From Amphibacillus cookii (GTDB lineage Bacteria; Bacillota; Bacilli; Bacillales; Amphibacillaceae), in contig NZ_JAFBDS010000016.1 in NCBI RefSeq assembly GCF_016908375.1, forward strand, positions 1 through 40,186: DNA of 40,186 nt, in the 5' to 3' direction. Below, piece by piece: positions 17,421 to 26,020 of this stretch. The notes beneath the pieces are model-generated. The model saw nothing but the letters and a program-made list of their open reading frames with translations, did not search any database and was not told the DNA's origin. The number at the start of each line of letters is the position of its first letter. Position 1 is the stretch's first letter. The translations under genes were made by a program, and so were the position numbers.

Positions 17421-18293
17421 ATGACGTTTATTGTTGGTGACCTTGTGACAAGAACGTCCCATCAACATGATATTTTATTTCGCATTTCTGCATTAAAAGA
17501 GCAGGATGCAATACTACACGGGGAGGACTTGCGTTTAGAAGCGGATGCACCGATTACCGATTTGGTTAAAGCGAGTGAGCGAGATATATTGACACATGAA
17601 AAACAAGAAAAAGAACAGCTTGATTACTCTTTTCGGTTATTTAAACAAGATTATCAGCTTATGAAAGAAAAACGCAATTATGAAAGCACAGAGGGATATA
17701 CAGATCAAGTTGATTTTTTTCAATTACCAGCTCGTGTGTTACACCTTGATGGTGATCGCCACTATTTAAAGAAATGTATTGACTTATATAAACGAATAGG
17801 TTTGCAAGTTCATGGTTTATATATTGAAGAGGCAGAGATGCCGTTAGAAATAGCAGGACTGATTCAGCGGATACAACCCGATATCGTTGTAATTACTGGA
17901 CACGATGCATTTTCAGAAAAAAAGGGAGATAAAAATGATCTAAAGGCATATCGTCATTCTCGTTATTTTGTTGAAGCTGTTAGAGAGGCAAGGCGAATTG
18001 AATCCAATTTGGATCAACTTGTTATTTTTGCTGGTGCCTGTCAATCTTATTTTCAATCGCTTATTCGTGCGGGAGCAAACTTTGCTAGCTCTCCATCTCG
18101 TATCAATATTCATGCTTTAGACCCCGTATATATTACTGCCAAACTCGCTTATACTTCATTTATGGACAAAGTAATGGTATCAGAGGTATTGCGCAATACG
18201 CTTACTGGAGAAAAAGGTTTAGGGGGGATTGAGACGCGGGGGTTTTTACGGACAGGAATGCCTTACCTGGAAGAGGAGGGTGCTGAAAAATAA
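17421..18293 (+). CDS. yabG: Sporulation-specific protease YabG
   Basis: YabG processes spore coat proteins late in sporulation in the mother cell and is a cysteine-type protease. The 290-residue length equals the B. subtilis protein. His161 in VITGHDAF and Cys207 in FAGACQS are candidate catalytic residues by their conserved settings. The ATG at 17421 follows GAAGGGGGAAG; a longer in-frame reading from 17346 would start before the promoter and is rejected. Transcription is probably from the sigma-K-like site at 17366-17393. Confidence 0.93.
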   Translation: MTFIVGDLVTRTSHQHDILFRISALKEQDAILHGEDLRLEADAPITDLVKASERDILTHEKQEKEQLDYSFRLFKQDYQLMKEKRNYESTEGYTDQVDFFQLPARVLHLDGDRHYLKKCIDLYKRIGLQVHGLYIEEAEMPLEIAGLIQRIQPDIVVITGHDAFSEKKGDKNDLKAYRHSRYFVEAVREARRIESNLDQLVIFAGACQSYFQSLIRAGANFASSPSRINIHALDPVYITAKLAYTSFMDKVMVSEVLRNTLTGEKGLGGIETRGFLRTGMPYLEEEGAEK

Positions 18294-18396
18294 AATTATT
18301 GTAACAAATTTGTATAAACAAGCTAAACAAAGCCATAATACTAACAGTTCATGAGATATCGGATTAAATTATGGTACTGCCGGATAAAATAATTTA

Positions 18397-18426
18397 TTGA
18401 CAAATAAAACGTATTACTGTTATAAT
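18397..18426 (+). promoter_or_regulatory. Upstream promoter of veg (P1)
   Basis: TTGACA (18397-18402) and TATAAT (18421-18426) with an 18-nt spacer are both perfect hexamers. Confidence 0.75.
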
Positions 18427-18437
18427 AAAATATTTTA

Positions 18438-18466
18438 TTGACTAATTTATTGGTCCATGCTATAAT
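18438..18466 (+). promoter_or_regulatory. Downstream promoter of veg (P2)
   Basis: TTGACT (18438-18443) and TATAAT (18461-18466) have a 17-nt spacer, about 23 nt before the gene. Veg is among the most strongly transcribed genes in B. subtilis; two tandem near-consensus promoters agree with that. Confidence 0.85.
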
Positions 18467-18488
18467 GAATGAAGTGAGGTGGGGTATA

Positions 18489-18755
18489 GTGGCAAAAACG
18501 TTAGTTGAAATTAAACGAGTTCTAGATGGTCAGATTGGCAAACGCCTGCAGCTTATTGCGAATGGCGGAAGAAAAAAGACGGTAGAGCGTTATGGCACGC
18601 TTGCAGAAACTTATCCAGCAGTTTTCATTGTAGCTTTGGATCAAAGTGAGAATGCATTTGAACGTGTTTCCTATAGCTACGCAGACATCTTAACGGAAAC
18701 TGTGGAATTAAACTTCATTGAAGAAAGAAATAAGATAGCGGTTGGAGAGCAGTAA
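18489..18755 (+). CDS. veg: Veg protein (biofilm stimulator)
   Basis: This 88-residue protein matches Veg along its length: [13 protein letters not shown] at the start, ANGGRRKT-like [13 protein letters not shown], and the conserved [14 protein letters not shown] near the end. Veg promotes biofilm gene expression in B. subtilis by countering SinR. GTG 18489 was chosen because GAGGTGGGG lies 4-5 nt upstream and the protein then starts as in the family. In B. subtilis sspF follows, but it is missing here. Confidence 0.94.
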   Translation: MAKTLVEIKRVLDGQIGKRLQLIANGGRKKTVERYGTLAETYPAVFIVALDQSENAFERVSYSYADILTETVELNFIEERNKIAVGEQ

Positions 18756-18800
18756 TATCATTTGCTGCTTTCTTTATGTCTTGGTATAGGCAGTTTTATC

Positions 18801-18826
18801 AACACCACTCTAGTGGTGTTTTTTTG
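18801..18826 (+). terminator. Terminator after veg
   Basis: An 8-bp perfect stem (AACACCAC with GTGGTGTT), a TCTA loop and a run of T lie 45 nt after the veg stop. Confidence 0.9.
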
Positions 18827-18957
18827 TGTTAGCACTAAGCCGTTCATTTTTTGTGCGATTGTTTGGTCTCTTCAAGTTCTTAGCGCTATGTGCTTTTGAT
18901 TTTCCATTACCGAAATATATTGCAACTGAGTTTTGTCTCACCCTCATATTTATCACT

Positions 18958-18992
18958 AAAAGACTGTTGATTTTAAAATCAACAGTCTTTTT
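18958..18992 (+). terminator. Orphan terminator between veg and ispE
   Basis: A near-perfect palindrome of GACTGTTGATTTT and its complement, flanked by A and T runs, forms a second strong terminator 130 nt after the veg terminator with no gene between. It may be what is left of the sspF transcription unit that occupies this place in B. subtilis. Confidence 0.8.
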
Positions 18993-19061
18993 ATTTGGAA
19001 ATATGTTATGATGTGATTACAACCAATGGTTAAAGGAAAATGCTAGAAGAGGATGACAAAG

Positions 19062-19916
19062 ATGCGTGTTTTTGAAAAAGCGCCAGCCAAAATTAACTTA
19101 ACCTTAGATGTACTTTATAAACGACCTGATCAGTACCATGAAGTTGAAATGGTGATGACAACCATTGATTTGGCTGATCGCCTTGAACTTATTGAAATCC
19201 AAACAGATCAAATTGTGATTGAATCTGAAAGTAAGTATGTTCCAAATGATGAAAGAAATTTGGCGTATCAAGCTGCAGAATTAATAAAAAGAAGTTATAA
19301 CATAACAAAGGGCATAAAAATTATAATTGATAAACAGATTCCGGTTGCTGCTGGGTTAGCAGGGGGAAGTAGTGATGCAGCGGCGACCTTAAGAGGTCTT
19401 AATCGCCTTTGGTCCTTAAATATTTCAACACATAAACTAGCTACATTAGGTGCTCAAATAGGATCTGATGTTTCTTTTTGTGTTTACAATTCGACAGCTA
19501 TTGCGCGGGGACGTGGTGAAAAGATTATGACATTACCTACCCCTCCTGCTTGTTGGGTGATATTAGCTAAACCATCTATAGGGGTTTCTACACCTTCAAT
19601 TTATCAACATCTGGATTTAAGCAATATAGATCATCCTAATACTGAACAGATGATTAAAGCTATTCAGACGAACGACTACCAACTAATGATTGACCATTTA
19701 GGCAATGTTTTAGAAAGTGTAACATTAAAACAGTATTCGGAAGTTGGTCAAATTAAAACGTTAATGGAATCGTCTGGTGCAGATGCTGTGTTAATGAGTG
19801 GTAGTGGTCCGACAGTTTATGGGCTGACACGTCAAGAGAGTAGAGCAGATCGAATTTATAATAGTCTACGAGGCTTTTGTCAAGAAGTTTTTGTCGTTCG
19901 ATTGTTAGGTGTTTGA
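19062..19916 (+). CDS. ispE: 4-(cytidine 5'-diphospho)-2-C-methyl-D-erythritol kinase
   Basis: IspE is the ATP-dependent kinase of the MEP isoprenoid pathway. The 284-residue GHMP kinase has the N-terminal [12 protein letters not shown], the ATP loop [16 protein letters not shown] and the C-terminal [14 protein letters not shown] 19062 aligns with the family start and has GAAGAGG 9 nt upstream; an in-frame ATG at 19053 is too close to that site. It is followed by purR as in B. subtilis. Confidence 0.96.
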   Translation: MRVFEKAPAKINLTLDVLYKRPDQYHEVEMVMTTIDLADRLELIEIQTDQIVIESESKYVPNDERNLAYQAAELIKRSYNITKGIKIIIDKQIPVAAGLAGGSSDAAATLRGLNRLWSLNISTHKLATLGAQIGSDVSFCVYNSTAIARGRGEKIMTLPTPPACWVILAKPSIGVSTPSIYQHLDLSNIDHPNTEQMIKAIQTNDYQLMIDHLGNVLESVTLKQYSEVGQIKTLMESSGADAVLMSGSGPTVYGLTRQESRADRIYNSLRGFCQEVFVVRLLGV

Positions 19917-19923
19917 AAACGAC

Positions 19924-19973
19924 TTGATTAAAACCGTATAAAATGGTATATTTGGTGCAAAATATTCGGTTTC
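19924..19973 (+). promoter_or_regulatory. purR promoter with PurBox-like sites
   Basis: TTGATT (19924-19929) and TATATT (19947-19952) are 17 nt apart. AAACCGTAT in the spacer and the inverted AATATTCGGTTT at 19961-19972 resemble two opposed PurBoxes (core CCGAA) with about the spacing PurR uses. This suggests autorepression, known for B. subtilis purR. The left box is a weak match. Confidence 0.5.
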
Positions 19974-19985
19974 AGAGGTGGAAAA

Positions 19986-20798
19986 ATGAAGAGAAGTCAT
20001 CGATTAATCGGTATGACACGATATATTTTAGAGCACCCTATGCAATTAATATCCTTACCTTTTTTCTCCAAGCAATACGATGCTGCTAAGTCATCGATTA
20101 GTGAAGATTTAACGATTATGAATCAAATGCTTAAAGAAGAAGGGATAGGCTATTTAGAATCGATTGCTGGGGCGGGTGGAGGCGTTCGCTATATCCCCCA
20201 ATATGAACAAAAGCAAAGTATAAATTTTATAAACACTCTTGCTAAGCGACTTGAGGATCCAGATCGAATTTTGCCTGGTGGTTATTTATTTATGAGTGAT
20301 ATTCTAGGTGAGCCAAATACGGTGCGTACGATAGGAAGACTATTTGCCAATGCTTTTGCCCCGCTAAATATTGAGGCAGTTGTTACGGTAGCAACAAAAG
20401 GCATTCCCATTGCGTACGCCGTTGCATCTTTCCTAAATGTACCTGTTGTTATCGTACGTCGTGATCCGAAGATTACAGAAGGATCAACCGTCAGTATTAA
20501 TTACGTTTCAGGCTCTTCTCGTAAAATTCAAACCATGGTATTGACGAAAAGGAGTCTCGCTCAAGGGTCAACGGTTTGTATTATTGATGACTTTATGAAG
20601 GCTGGTGGCACAATTGATGGGATGAAAAATTTGCTCAAGGAATTTGGTGCAAATGTAGCGGCTATTGGTGTCTTAGCTGAAGCAGAAGACGAGGAAGATG
20701 AGCGTGTTGTTAATGATTACACATCATTACTGCAAATCTCCAATGTCGATGTTAAAAATGCCCACATTGAGGTATCACCAGGAAATTATTTTGAATAA
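19986..20798 (+). CDS. purR: Purine operon repressor PurR
   Basis: PurR represses purine genes and is released by PRPP. The 270-residue protein has an N-terminal winged-helix domain (about residues 1-74, starting KRSHRLIGMTRYILEHP). A type I phosphoribosyltransferase-like domain follows, with the PRPP motif VCIIDDFMKAGGT near residues 197-209. GAGGTGG precedes the ATG. The yabJ (ridA) gene that follows purR in B. subtilis is absent; a terminator and a repeat take its place. Confidence 0.95.
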   Translation: MKRSHRLIGMTRYILEHPMQLISLPFFSKQYDAAKSSISEDLTIMNQMLKEEGIGYLESIAGAGGGVRYIPQYEQKQSINFINTLAKRLEDPDRILPGGYLFMSDILGEPNTVRTIGRLFANAFAPLNIEAVVTVATKGIPIAYAVASFLNVPVVIVRRDPKITEGSTVSINYVSGSSRKIQTMVLTKRSLAQGSTVCIIDDFMKAGGTIDGMKNLLKEFGANVAAIGVLAEAEDEEDERVVNDYTSLLQISNVDVKNAHIEVSPGNYFE

Positions 20799-20870
20799 TC
20801 CTGTTATGAGGCGATAAGAGAATGCTTGCATAACCATAACTAAAGCAGAATTAACGCATTAACCTAAGAT

Positions 20871-20914
20871 CCGAACACCTTCAATTTATAAACATTGAAG
20901 GTGTTCGGTTTTAT
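20871..20914 (+). terminator. Terminator after purR
   Basis: A perfect 15-bp stem (20871-20885 with 20894-20908) is followed by TTTTATTTTA. Confidence 0.92.
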
Positions 20915-21062
20915 TTTATCACAGATAAGTGTCCGTAAAACGTCGCCTCTAAATAGAAAGTGGAGCTCATCTATTTAGACGGGAGCTAACGGACGCCCAT
21001 GTTTTGATTCAACGACCAATCAGTGGGATAAGACCGAAAACTGCTTGAAGGTTCACTTTACA
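20915..21062 (+). repeat. Family A repeat, mid-length copy
   Basis: It shares TTATCACAGATAA and GTCCGTAAAAC at the left, TAACGGACGCCCATGTTTTGATTCA in the middle in short blocks, and TTGAAGGTTC at the right with the other copies. It starts at the edge of the purR terminator. Confidence 0.7.
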
Positions 21063-21142
21063 TAGCTGTTGTGGTTTTGGGTGAAAGTGAAAATGCGATA
21101 ATTTGTCATAAATAAAGATTTTTTCAAAATAAATGAAATTAA

Positions 21143-21172
21143 GCAGGAATTTAGAATTAGACTGTTGAATTA
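21143..21172 (+). promoter_or_regulatory. Sigma-H promoter of spoVG
   Basis: GCAGGAATT at 21143-21151, a 12-nt spacer and GTTGAATTA at 21164-21172 match every position of the sigma-H consensus (RNAGGAWWW, N11-12, RNNGAATWW). It lies about 42 nt before spoVG and closely resembles the B. subtilis spoVG promoter. The AT-rich DNA upstream (about 21090-21140) is where AbrB binds in B. subtilis. Confidence 0.85.
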
Positions 21173-21213
21173 GTATTTAAAATAAGTTCAAAAGGAAAAA
21201 GGTGGTGATCATA

Positions 21214-21504
21214 ATGGAAGTGACAGATGTAAGATTACGCCGCGTAACAAGTGATAGTCGAATGAAAGCCATTGCTTCGATTACTTTAGATGAAGAATTT
21301 GTGATTCATGATATCCGGGTTATCGATGGGAATAATGGATTGTTTGTTGCAATGCCTTCGAAGCGTACACCCGATGGTGAGTTTCGTGACATTGCCCATC
21401 CTATTAATGCAAATATGCGAGCGAAAATTCAAGATGCTGTTCTAGCAAAGTATCACCATGCTAACCAGCCAGAATCAAAGCTTGAGGAAGCAGGGGTCTC
21501 TTAA
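21214..21504 (+). CDS. spoVG: SpoVG, RNA-binding regulator
   Basis: This 96-residue protein is SpoVG almost throughout: [11 protein letters not shown], the central [30 protein letters not shown] in two short blocks, and [11 protein letters not shown]. SpoVG affects septation at sporulation and binds nucleic acids. ATG 21214 was chosen by family alignment; GGTGG lies 8-9 nt upstream. Expression is probably from the sigma-H site under AbrB repression, with abrB itself about 10.5 kb upstream. Confidence 0.96.
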   Translation: MEVTDVRLRRVTSDSRMKAIASITLDEEFVIHDIRVIDGNNGLFVAMPSKRTPDGEFRDIAHPINANMRAKIQDAVLAKYHHANQPESKLEEAGVS

Positions 21505-21528
21505 ATCATTTTTATTTTTTTGTTTGAT

Positions 21529-21556
21529 AAGCCTAATCACTAAGATTGGGCTTTTT
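21529..21556 (+). terminator. Terminator after spoVG
   Basis: A 10-bp stem (21529-21538 with 21544-21553, one G-U), a 5-nt loop and a T run lie 25 nt after the stop. Confidence 0.88.
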
Positions 21557-21626
21557 CTGTGTCAATATTTCAACAGATATAGGGGAGCATATTGAAATGC
21601 TTAACCTTTTAAGATATATTCGTTAG

Positions 21627-21635
21627 TGGTATAAT
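21627..21635 (+). promoter_or_regulatory. Extended -10 promoter of glmU
   Basis: TGGTATAAT is a perfect -10 with the TGN extension, 43 nt before glmU. No good -35 hexamer is present. Confidence 0.55.
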
Positions 21636-21677
21636 TTTAATGTCAATACATAAAAACAAATGACGGAGGTTTCCCTC

Positions 21678-23054
21678 ATGATAAATAAATACGCCGTAAT
21701 CTTGGCTGCTGGTCAAGGTACACGGATGAAATCAAAGCTATATAAAGTACTTCACCCGGTAATGGGTAGACCGATGGTTCAACATATTGTTGATCAATTA
21801 CAAGCGTTAAAGCTTGATAAGATGGTCACCGTGGTGGGGGCTGGAGCAGAACAAGTTAAAGATCAGCTAGGAGATATAACGGACTATGTTGTTCAAAATC
21901 AACAATTAGGGACGGGCCATGCGGTTTTACAAGCTGAACCACTTTTAAAAAATGACCATGGTATGACCATCGTGGTGTGTGGTGACACCCCTCTGTTAAC
22001 AAAGGAGACGCTTGATGCTTTGTTTGAGCATCACTTGCAAGCTGAAGCACAGGTGACTGTATTGACCACTACCATTAATAACCCGACAGGTTATGGTCGT
22101 ATCATTCGAGATCAACGTGGTCATGTTGCAAAAATAATTGAACAGAAAGATGCTAATCAAGATCAATTGTTAGTTAAAGAAATAAATACAGGTACATATT
22201 GTTTTGACAACCAATTTCTTTTCGAAGCACTTGCTCATGTAACTAATGATAATAATCAGGGTGAATATTATTTGCCAGATGTAATCGAAATTGCGCAAAA
22301 GCAAGGACATAAAGTAACAGCTTTTCAGACAGCTGACCCTAATGAAACACTAGGTGTAAATGACCGTGTCGCTTTAGCGACGGCTGAAAAGCTAATGAAA
22401 CAACGTATTAATGAGCAGCATATGAGAAATGGTGTAACGATTATTGACCCTGACCATACTTATATTGCTCCAACGGTAAAGATTGCATCTGATGCTATTA
22501 TAGAACCGGGATCTATAATTAAAGGGGATAGCTATATAGGAAGTCACACGGTGATTGGACCCAATAGTGAAGTTGAGGACTGTAAAATTGGCGAATCAAC
22601 TGAAATTGCACACAGTGTAGCACACCAAAGCAATATTGGTTCACATGTTAAGATTGGGCCATTTGCACATATACGACCTGCTACCCAAATTAAAGATCAA
22701 GTTAAAGTTGGTAATTTTGTAGAAGTAAAGAAATCTACCATTAACAATGGGAGTAAAGTGTCCCATTTAAGTTATATTGGGGATACTGAAATAGGTAAAA
22801 ATGTTAATATTGGTTGCGGTGTGATTACCGTTAACTATGATGGGGAAAAGAAATATAAAACAACAATCGAAGATAATGTGTTTATTGGTTGTAATGCGAA
22901 TTTAATCGCTCCCGTTACAATTGGTCAAGGCGCTTTAGTAGCAGCTGGCTCTACGATTAATAAGGATGTTCCAGCTGAATCTCTATCAATCGCAAGAGCA
23001 AAGCAAGAAAACAAAGCAAACTATGCAAAAAAGCTTAATAAATTATTAAAATAG
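21678..23054 (+). CDS. glmU: Bifunctional GlcNAc-1-P uridyltransferase / GlcN-1-P acetyltransferase
   Basis: GlmU makes UDP-GlcNAc for peptidoglycan and teichoic acids. The 458-residue protein has the pyrophosphorylase loop [11 protein letters not shown] at residues 9-19 and GTGHAVLQ further on. A left-handed beta-helix of hexapeptide repeats fills the C-terminal half, with the acetyltransferase segment [14 protein letters not shown] 21678 follows GGAGG by 8 nt; an in-frame ATG at 21660 is upstream of that site and was rejected. prs follows 21 nt later, giving the usual glmU-prs unit. Confidence 0.97.
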   Translation: MINKYAVILAAGQGTRMKSKLYKVLHPVMGRPMVQHIVDQLQALKLDKMVTVVGAGAEQVKDQLGDITDYVVQNQQLGTGHAVLQAEPLLKNDHGMTIVVCGDTPLLTKETLDALFEHHLQAEAQVTVLTTTINNPTGYGRIIRDQRGHVAKIIEQKDANQDQLLVKEINTGTYCFDNQFLFEALAHVTNDNNQGEYYLPDVIEIAQKQGHKVTAFQTADPNETLGVNDRVALATAEKLMKQRINEQHMRNGVTIIDPDHTYIAPTVKIASDAIIEPGSIIKGDSYIGSHTVIGPNSEVEDCKIGESTEIAHSVAHQSNIGSHVKIGPFAHIRPATQIKDQVKVGNFVEVKKSTINNGSKVSHLSYIGDTEIGKNVNIGCGVITVNYDGEKKYKTTIEDNVFIGCNANLIAPVTIGQGALVAAGSTINKDVPAESLSIARAKQENKANYAKKLNKLLK

Positions 23055-23075
23055 ATAACATGGAGGTTTGACGAA

Positions 23076-24029
23076 ATGTCAACGGAATATCAAGATCGTA
23101 CTTTGAAAGTATTTACACTTAACTCTAACCCACATTTAGCAGCAGAGATAGCAGAACAGATTGGAGTTCCATTGGGGAAGTGTTCAGTCACTAGTTTTAG
23201 TGATGGGGAAATTCAAATTAATATAGAGGAAAGTATTCGTGGCTGTGATGTTTATGTTGTTCAATCGACAAGTGCTCCAGTCAATCAGCATATTATGGAA
23301 TTATTGATTATGATTGATGCGTTAAAGCGTGCTTCTGCAGCAACGATCAATGTTGTTATTCCATACTATGGTTATGCGCGTCAAGATAGAAAAGCACGTG
23401 CAAGAGAGCCGATCACTGCTAAGTTGGTGGCAGATATTTTACAAGTTGCCGGTGCTTCACGGGTGATAACACTAGATTTACATGCGCCACAGATCCAAGG
23501 TTTTTTCAATATTCCAGTTGATCAATTGGTTGGTGTTCCTATTTTGGGGGATTATTGGAGTTCGAAAAAGTTTGATGATGTTGTTGTTGTGTCTCCTGAT
23601 CATGGTGGTGTTTCTAGGGCAAGACAATTGGCAGAGCGCTTAAAAGCTCCTATTGCTATTATTGATAAAAGACGTCCACGGCCTAATGTTGCTGAAGTCA
23701 TGAATATTGTAGGAAATGTAAAAGGAAAAACGGCTATTTTAATTGATGATATGATTGATACAGCGGGTACGATCAGCTTGGCAGCTAATGCACTTATAAA
23801 GAATGGTGCTAATGATGTATATGCATGTTGTACACACCCGGTTTTATCCGGCCCTGCTATGGAACGTGTGGGTGAATCACCAATTAAAGAACTTGTTGTT
23901 ACAAATTCTATCCCGTTACCTGAAGAGAAGAAAACAGAGAAAGTCGTCACCTTGTCTGTGGCACCACTTATTAGCGAAGCGATTATTCGTGTTCATGAGC
24001 AGTTATCAGTTAGTGTTTTATTTGATTAA
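23076..24029 (+). CDS. prs: Ribose-phosphate pyrophosphokinase
   Basis: Prs makes PRPP from ribose-5-phosphate and ATP; PRPP is also the effector of PurR encoded 2.3 kb upstream. The 317-residue length is standard. Visible motifs are the flexible-loop [17 protein letters not shown], the [11 protein letters not shown] metal region, [12 protein letters not shown], and the PRPP loop [16 protein letters not shown] precedes the ATG. Confidence 0.97.
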   Translation: MSTEYQDRTLKVFTLNSNPHLAAEIAEQIGVPLGKCSVTSFSDGEIQINIEESIRGCDVYVVQSTSAPVNQHIMELLIMIDALKRASAATINVVIPYYGYARQDRKARAREPITAKLVADILQVAGASRVITLDLHAPQIQGFFNIPVDQLVGVPILGDYWSSKKFDDVVVVSPDHGGVSRARQLAERLKAPIAIIDKRRPRPNVAEVMNIVGNVKGKTAILIDDMIDTAGTISLAANALIKNGANDVYACCTHPVLSGPAMERVGESPIKELVVTNSIPLPEEKKTEKVVTLSVAPLISEAIIRVHEQLSVSVLFD

Positions 24030-24042
24030 TTTTCAAAAATAG

Positions 24043-24068
24043 GTTTAACATGATTGTCAAAAGGGAAT
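24043..24068 (+). promoter_or_regulatory. Sigma-B promoter of ctc
   Basis: GTTTAA at 24043-24048 and GGGAAT at 24063-24068 with a 14-nt spacer fit the sigma-B consensus (GTTTAA, N12-15, GGGWAW). ctc is a classic general-stress gene of B. subtilis, so the site makes sense in context. Confidence 0.7.
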
Positions 24069-24200
24069 TGTAACCATTAGTATCGTTTATTATCTGTCCG
24101 TCAAGCAAGATGATGACGTTAGATAAATAAAACTTTTCCTATATGTTAGTTAGTTGGAAAAGCAAATTTTATGAACGAAAATTATTGGAGGTTGAGCACT

Positions 24201-24842
24201 ATGGCAGTTAAACTAAAGGCAAATCTAAGAGAAGATTTATCAAAATCAAACACCCATCAATTAAGAGATGGAGGGTTCATTCCGGCCGTTGTTTATGGTC
24301 ACAATAAACAGCCTAGAACGGTTTCGGTAAATAGCATTGACTTATTAAAAACGGTTCGTGATGAAGGGCGAAATGCTATCATTTCTCTTGATGTTGATGG
24401 TGAAAGTGTAGATGTTATGCTTCATGATTATCAAGTAGATCCGCTTAAAGATCAATTATTACATGCTGACTTTTATGTGGTTAATATGTCTCAAGAAATG
24501 GATGTTTCAGTACCTGTCCATTTACAGGGTGAAGCATTAGGTTCTAAAGAAGGCGGTGTATTACAACAACCGATGTATGAATTGTTGGTCCGCGCAAAAC
24601 CGGCCGATATTCCAGAAGAGATATTAATTGATGTTTCAGGGTTAAATGTTGGTGACGCGGTGATGGTTTCAGATCTAAAAGAGGGCAAACATTATGAAGT
24701 TTTAGAAGACGAAAATACAACGATTGTTACCGTAACAGCACCTGACACGACAGAAGATTTAGAGCCATCAGATCCAGATCCAGATGCGGATGCTGAACCT
24801 GAGCTTGTTGATCAAAAAGGTGGCAATACTGAAGAAGAATAA
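24201..24842 (+). CDS. ctc: Ribosomal protein L25/TL5 (general stress protein Ctc)
   Basis: Ctc is the long two-domain form of L25 that binds 5S rRNA and is induced by stress. The 213-residue protein has the L25 domain at about residues 1-90 (KANLREDL, GFIPAVVYGH) and the TL5 C-terminal domain to about 183. An acidic Asp/Glu-rich tail ends the protein. ATG 24201 was chosen for GGAGG 9 nt upstream; the in-frame ATG at 24171 has no such site. A sigma-B promoter lies about 130 nt upstream. Confidence 0.95.
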   Translation: MAVKLKANLREDLSKSNTHQLRDGGFIPAVVYGHNKQPRTVSVNSIDLLKTVRDEGRNAIISLDVDGESVDVMLHDYQVDPLKDQLLHADFYVVNMSQEMDVSVPVHLQGEALGSKEGGVLQQPMYELLVRAKPADIPEEILIDVSGLNVGDAVMVSDLKEGKHYEVLEDENTTIVTVTAPDTTEDLEPSDPDPDADAEPELVDQKGGNTEEE

Positions 24843-24852
24843 AGTGGCACTA

Positions 24853-24890
24853 AAAGCTTGGACCACCACATCTGCGTCCAAGCTTTTTCA
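24853..24890 (+). terminator. Terminator after ctc
   Basis: An 11-bp stem (24853-24863 with 24878-24888), a 14-nt loop and a T run lie 10 nt after the ctc stop. Confidence 0.9.
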
Positions 24891-24922
24891 TTATCTCCTC
24901 ACACCTGCTAATTGGATGTATC

Positions 24923-25039
24923 ATGCTGATGAAGAAGAGTGAATGGGTTAGCACTTTATATGATAAGAACCAGTATCGCTTTATTTTTAAAGAAAAACAA
25001 AGTACAATAAAAGGCATATATGAATTTAAAGGTAGATGA
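24923..25039 (+). CDS. Possible 38-residue basic protein upstream of pth
   Basis: The open frame MLMKKSEWVSTLYDKNQYRF and onward to EFKGR is rich in Lys, Tyr and Phe, with KGIYEFKGR at the end. It ends 7 nt before the pth start and fills the whole gap after the ctc terminator. A weak GGATG lies just upstream; a second in-frame ATG is at 24929. I do not recognise a family. It could be a real small protein coupled to pth or a chance frame in AT-rich DNA. Confidence 0.35.
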   Translation: MLMKKSEWVSTLYDKNQYRFIFKEKQSTIKGIYEFKGR

Positions 25040-25046
25040 ATAAACG

Positions 25047-25604
25047 ATGAAATGTATTGTTGGATTAGGTAATCCGGGTCGAAAGTATGATAAAACACGA
25101 CACAATGTAGGTTTTATGGTAATTAATCAATGGTGTGAACAGCATGGTTGGAAATTACAAAAAAATAAATTTAATGGACATTATACAGTAGAGACCATTA
25201 ACAATGATAAACTTATCATTTTACAGCCACAAACCTATATGAACTTATCAGGAGAAAGTGTGAAGCCGCTCATGGACTTTTATCAGATTTCACCAGCAAA
25301 TTTGCTTGTTATCTATGATGACCTTGATTTACCTGTTGGAAAGATTCGGTTGAGGCAAACGGGTGGTCACGGAGGTCATAATGGTATACGTTCCATTATC
25401 GATCACTTAGGGACGAAACAATTTAATCGTATTCGCATTGGTATTGATCGTCCTGAGCATGACGTGACGGTCACCGATCATGTACTAGGTAAGTTCTCAA
25501 AATCTGAAAAACCTGCTTTGATTGATAGTATTGAGAAATCAGTCAATGCTTGTGAATCTTGGCTGAATAAACCGTTTATTGAAGTTATGAATGAATATAA
25601 TTAA
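25047..25604 (+). CDS. pth: Peptidyl-tRNA hydrolase
   Basis: Pth frees tRNA from prematurely released peptidyl-tRNA (spoVC in B. subtilis). The 185-residue protein has the substrate loop VGLGNPG, the catalytic H19 in TRHNVGF, QTYMNLSGESV with its key Asn, VIYDDLDLPVGKIRLR and GGHGGHNGIRS. The ribosome binding site is weak (AAAGGTAGATGA), and translation may depend on the small frame that ends just before it. It is followed by fin. Confidence 0.96.
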   Translation: MKCIVGLGNPGRKYDKTRHNVGFMVINQWCEQHGWKLQKNKFNGHYTVETINNDKLIILQPQTYMNLSGESVKPLMDFYQISPANLLVIYDDLDLPVGKIRLRQTGGHGGHNGIRSIIDHLGTKQFNRIRIGIDRPEHDVTVTDHVLGKFSKSEKPALIDSIEKSVNACESWLNKPFIEVMNEYN

Positions 25605-25626
25605 TATACATATTATTTTAATAGAT

Positions 25627-25654
25627 GTATAACCTCCCTCAAATCGGAGACACT
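25627..25654 (+). promoter_or_regulatory. Sigma-F promoter of fin
   Basis: GTATA at 25627-25631, a 14-nt spacer and GGAGACACT at 25646-25654 fit the sigma-F consensus at all fixed positions (GGNNANANT). It lies about 32 nt before fin, which is a sigma-F gene in B. subtilis. Confidence 0.75.
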
Positions 25655-25685
25655 ATAATAAGTGTTGTTCTAGGAGGGAAATAAA

Positions 25686-25916
25686 GTGCGTATTCATTAC
25701 CGCTGTAAACATTGTCAATCAACGATTGCAGAGCTTAATCATGAACGGTTAAATTTAGAAAAATTAGGCTTTAACCATTTAGCGCCTGAACAGAAAAAAA
25801 ATATGATCAAGTATAATCATACTGGAAATGTTGATGTTTTTGTCATATGTGAAAGTTGTGAAGCGGCGCTTTATAAATACCCAGTCTATCATGAATTTGA
25901 TTATTTTATTCATTAA
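25686..25916 (+). CDS. fin: Anti-sigma-F factor Fin
   Basis: Fin (YabK) inhibits sigma-F in the forespore and helps the switch to sigma-G. The 76-residue protein has the zinc-ribbon pairs CKHC at residues 7-10 and CESC near 58-61, plus the conserved LNHERLNLEKLGFNHL segment. It starts with GTG after GGAGGG. With CsfB at the beginning of the window, both small anti-sigma factors of the F-to-G transition are encoded here. Confidence 0.94.
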   Translation: MRIHYRCKHCQSTIAELNHERLNLEKLGFNHLAPEQKKNMIKYNHTGNVDVFVICESCEAALYKYPVYHEFDYFIH

Positions 25917-25940
25917 CTATAGGTTCTTTTCATGTATAAA

Positions 25941-25972
25941 AAGCTTTGGTTGTTTAAACCAAGGCATTTTTG
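25941..25972 (+). terminator. Terminator after fin
   Basis: A stem built around TTGGTT and AACCAA with GC closing pairs is followed by five T, 25 nt after the fin stop and just before mfd. Confidence 0.7.
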
Positions 25973-26020
25973 TACGTATAGATGCGCAATAATGGGGATT
26001 TAATGATTAGGAGGAAAAAC

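Noticed and set aside
18826-19011. Open frame of 61 codons between veg and ispE
   Set aside because: It has no ribosome binding site, runs across the orphan terminator, and shows no SASP or other motif.
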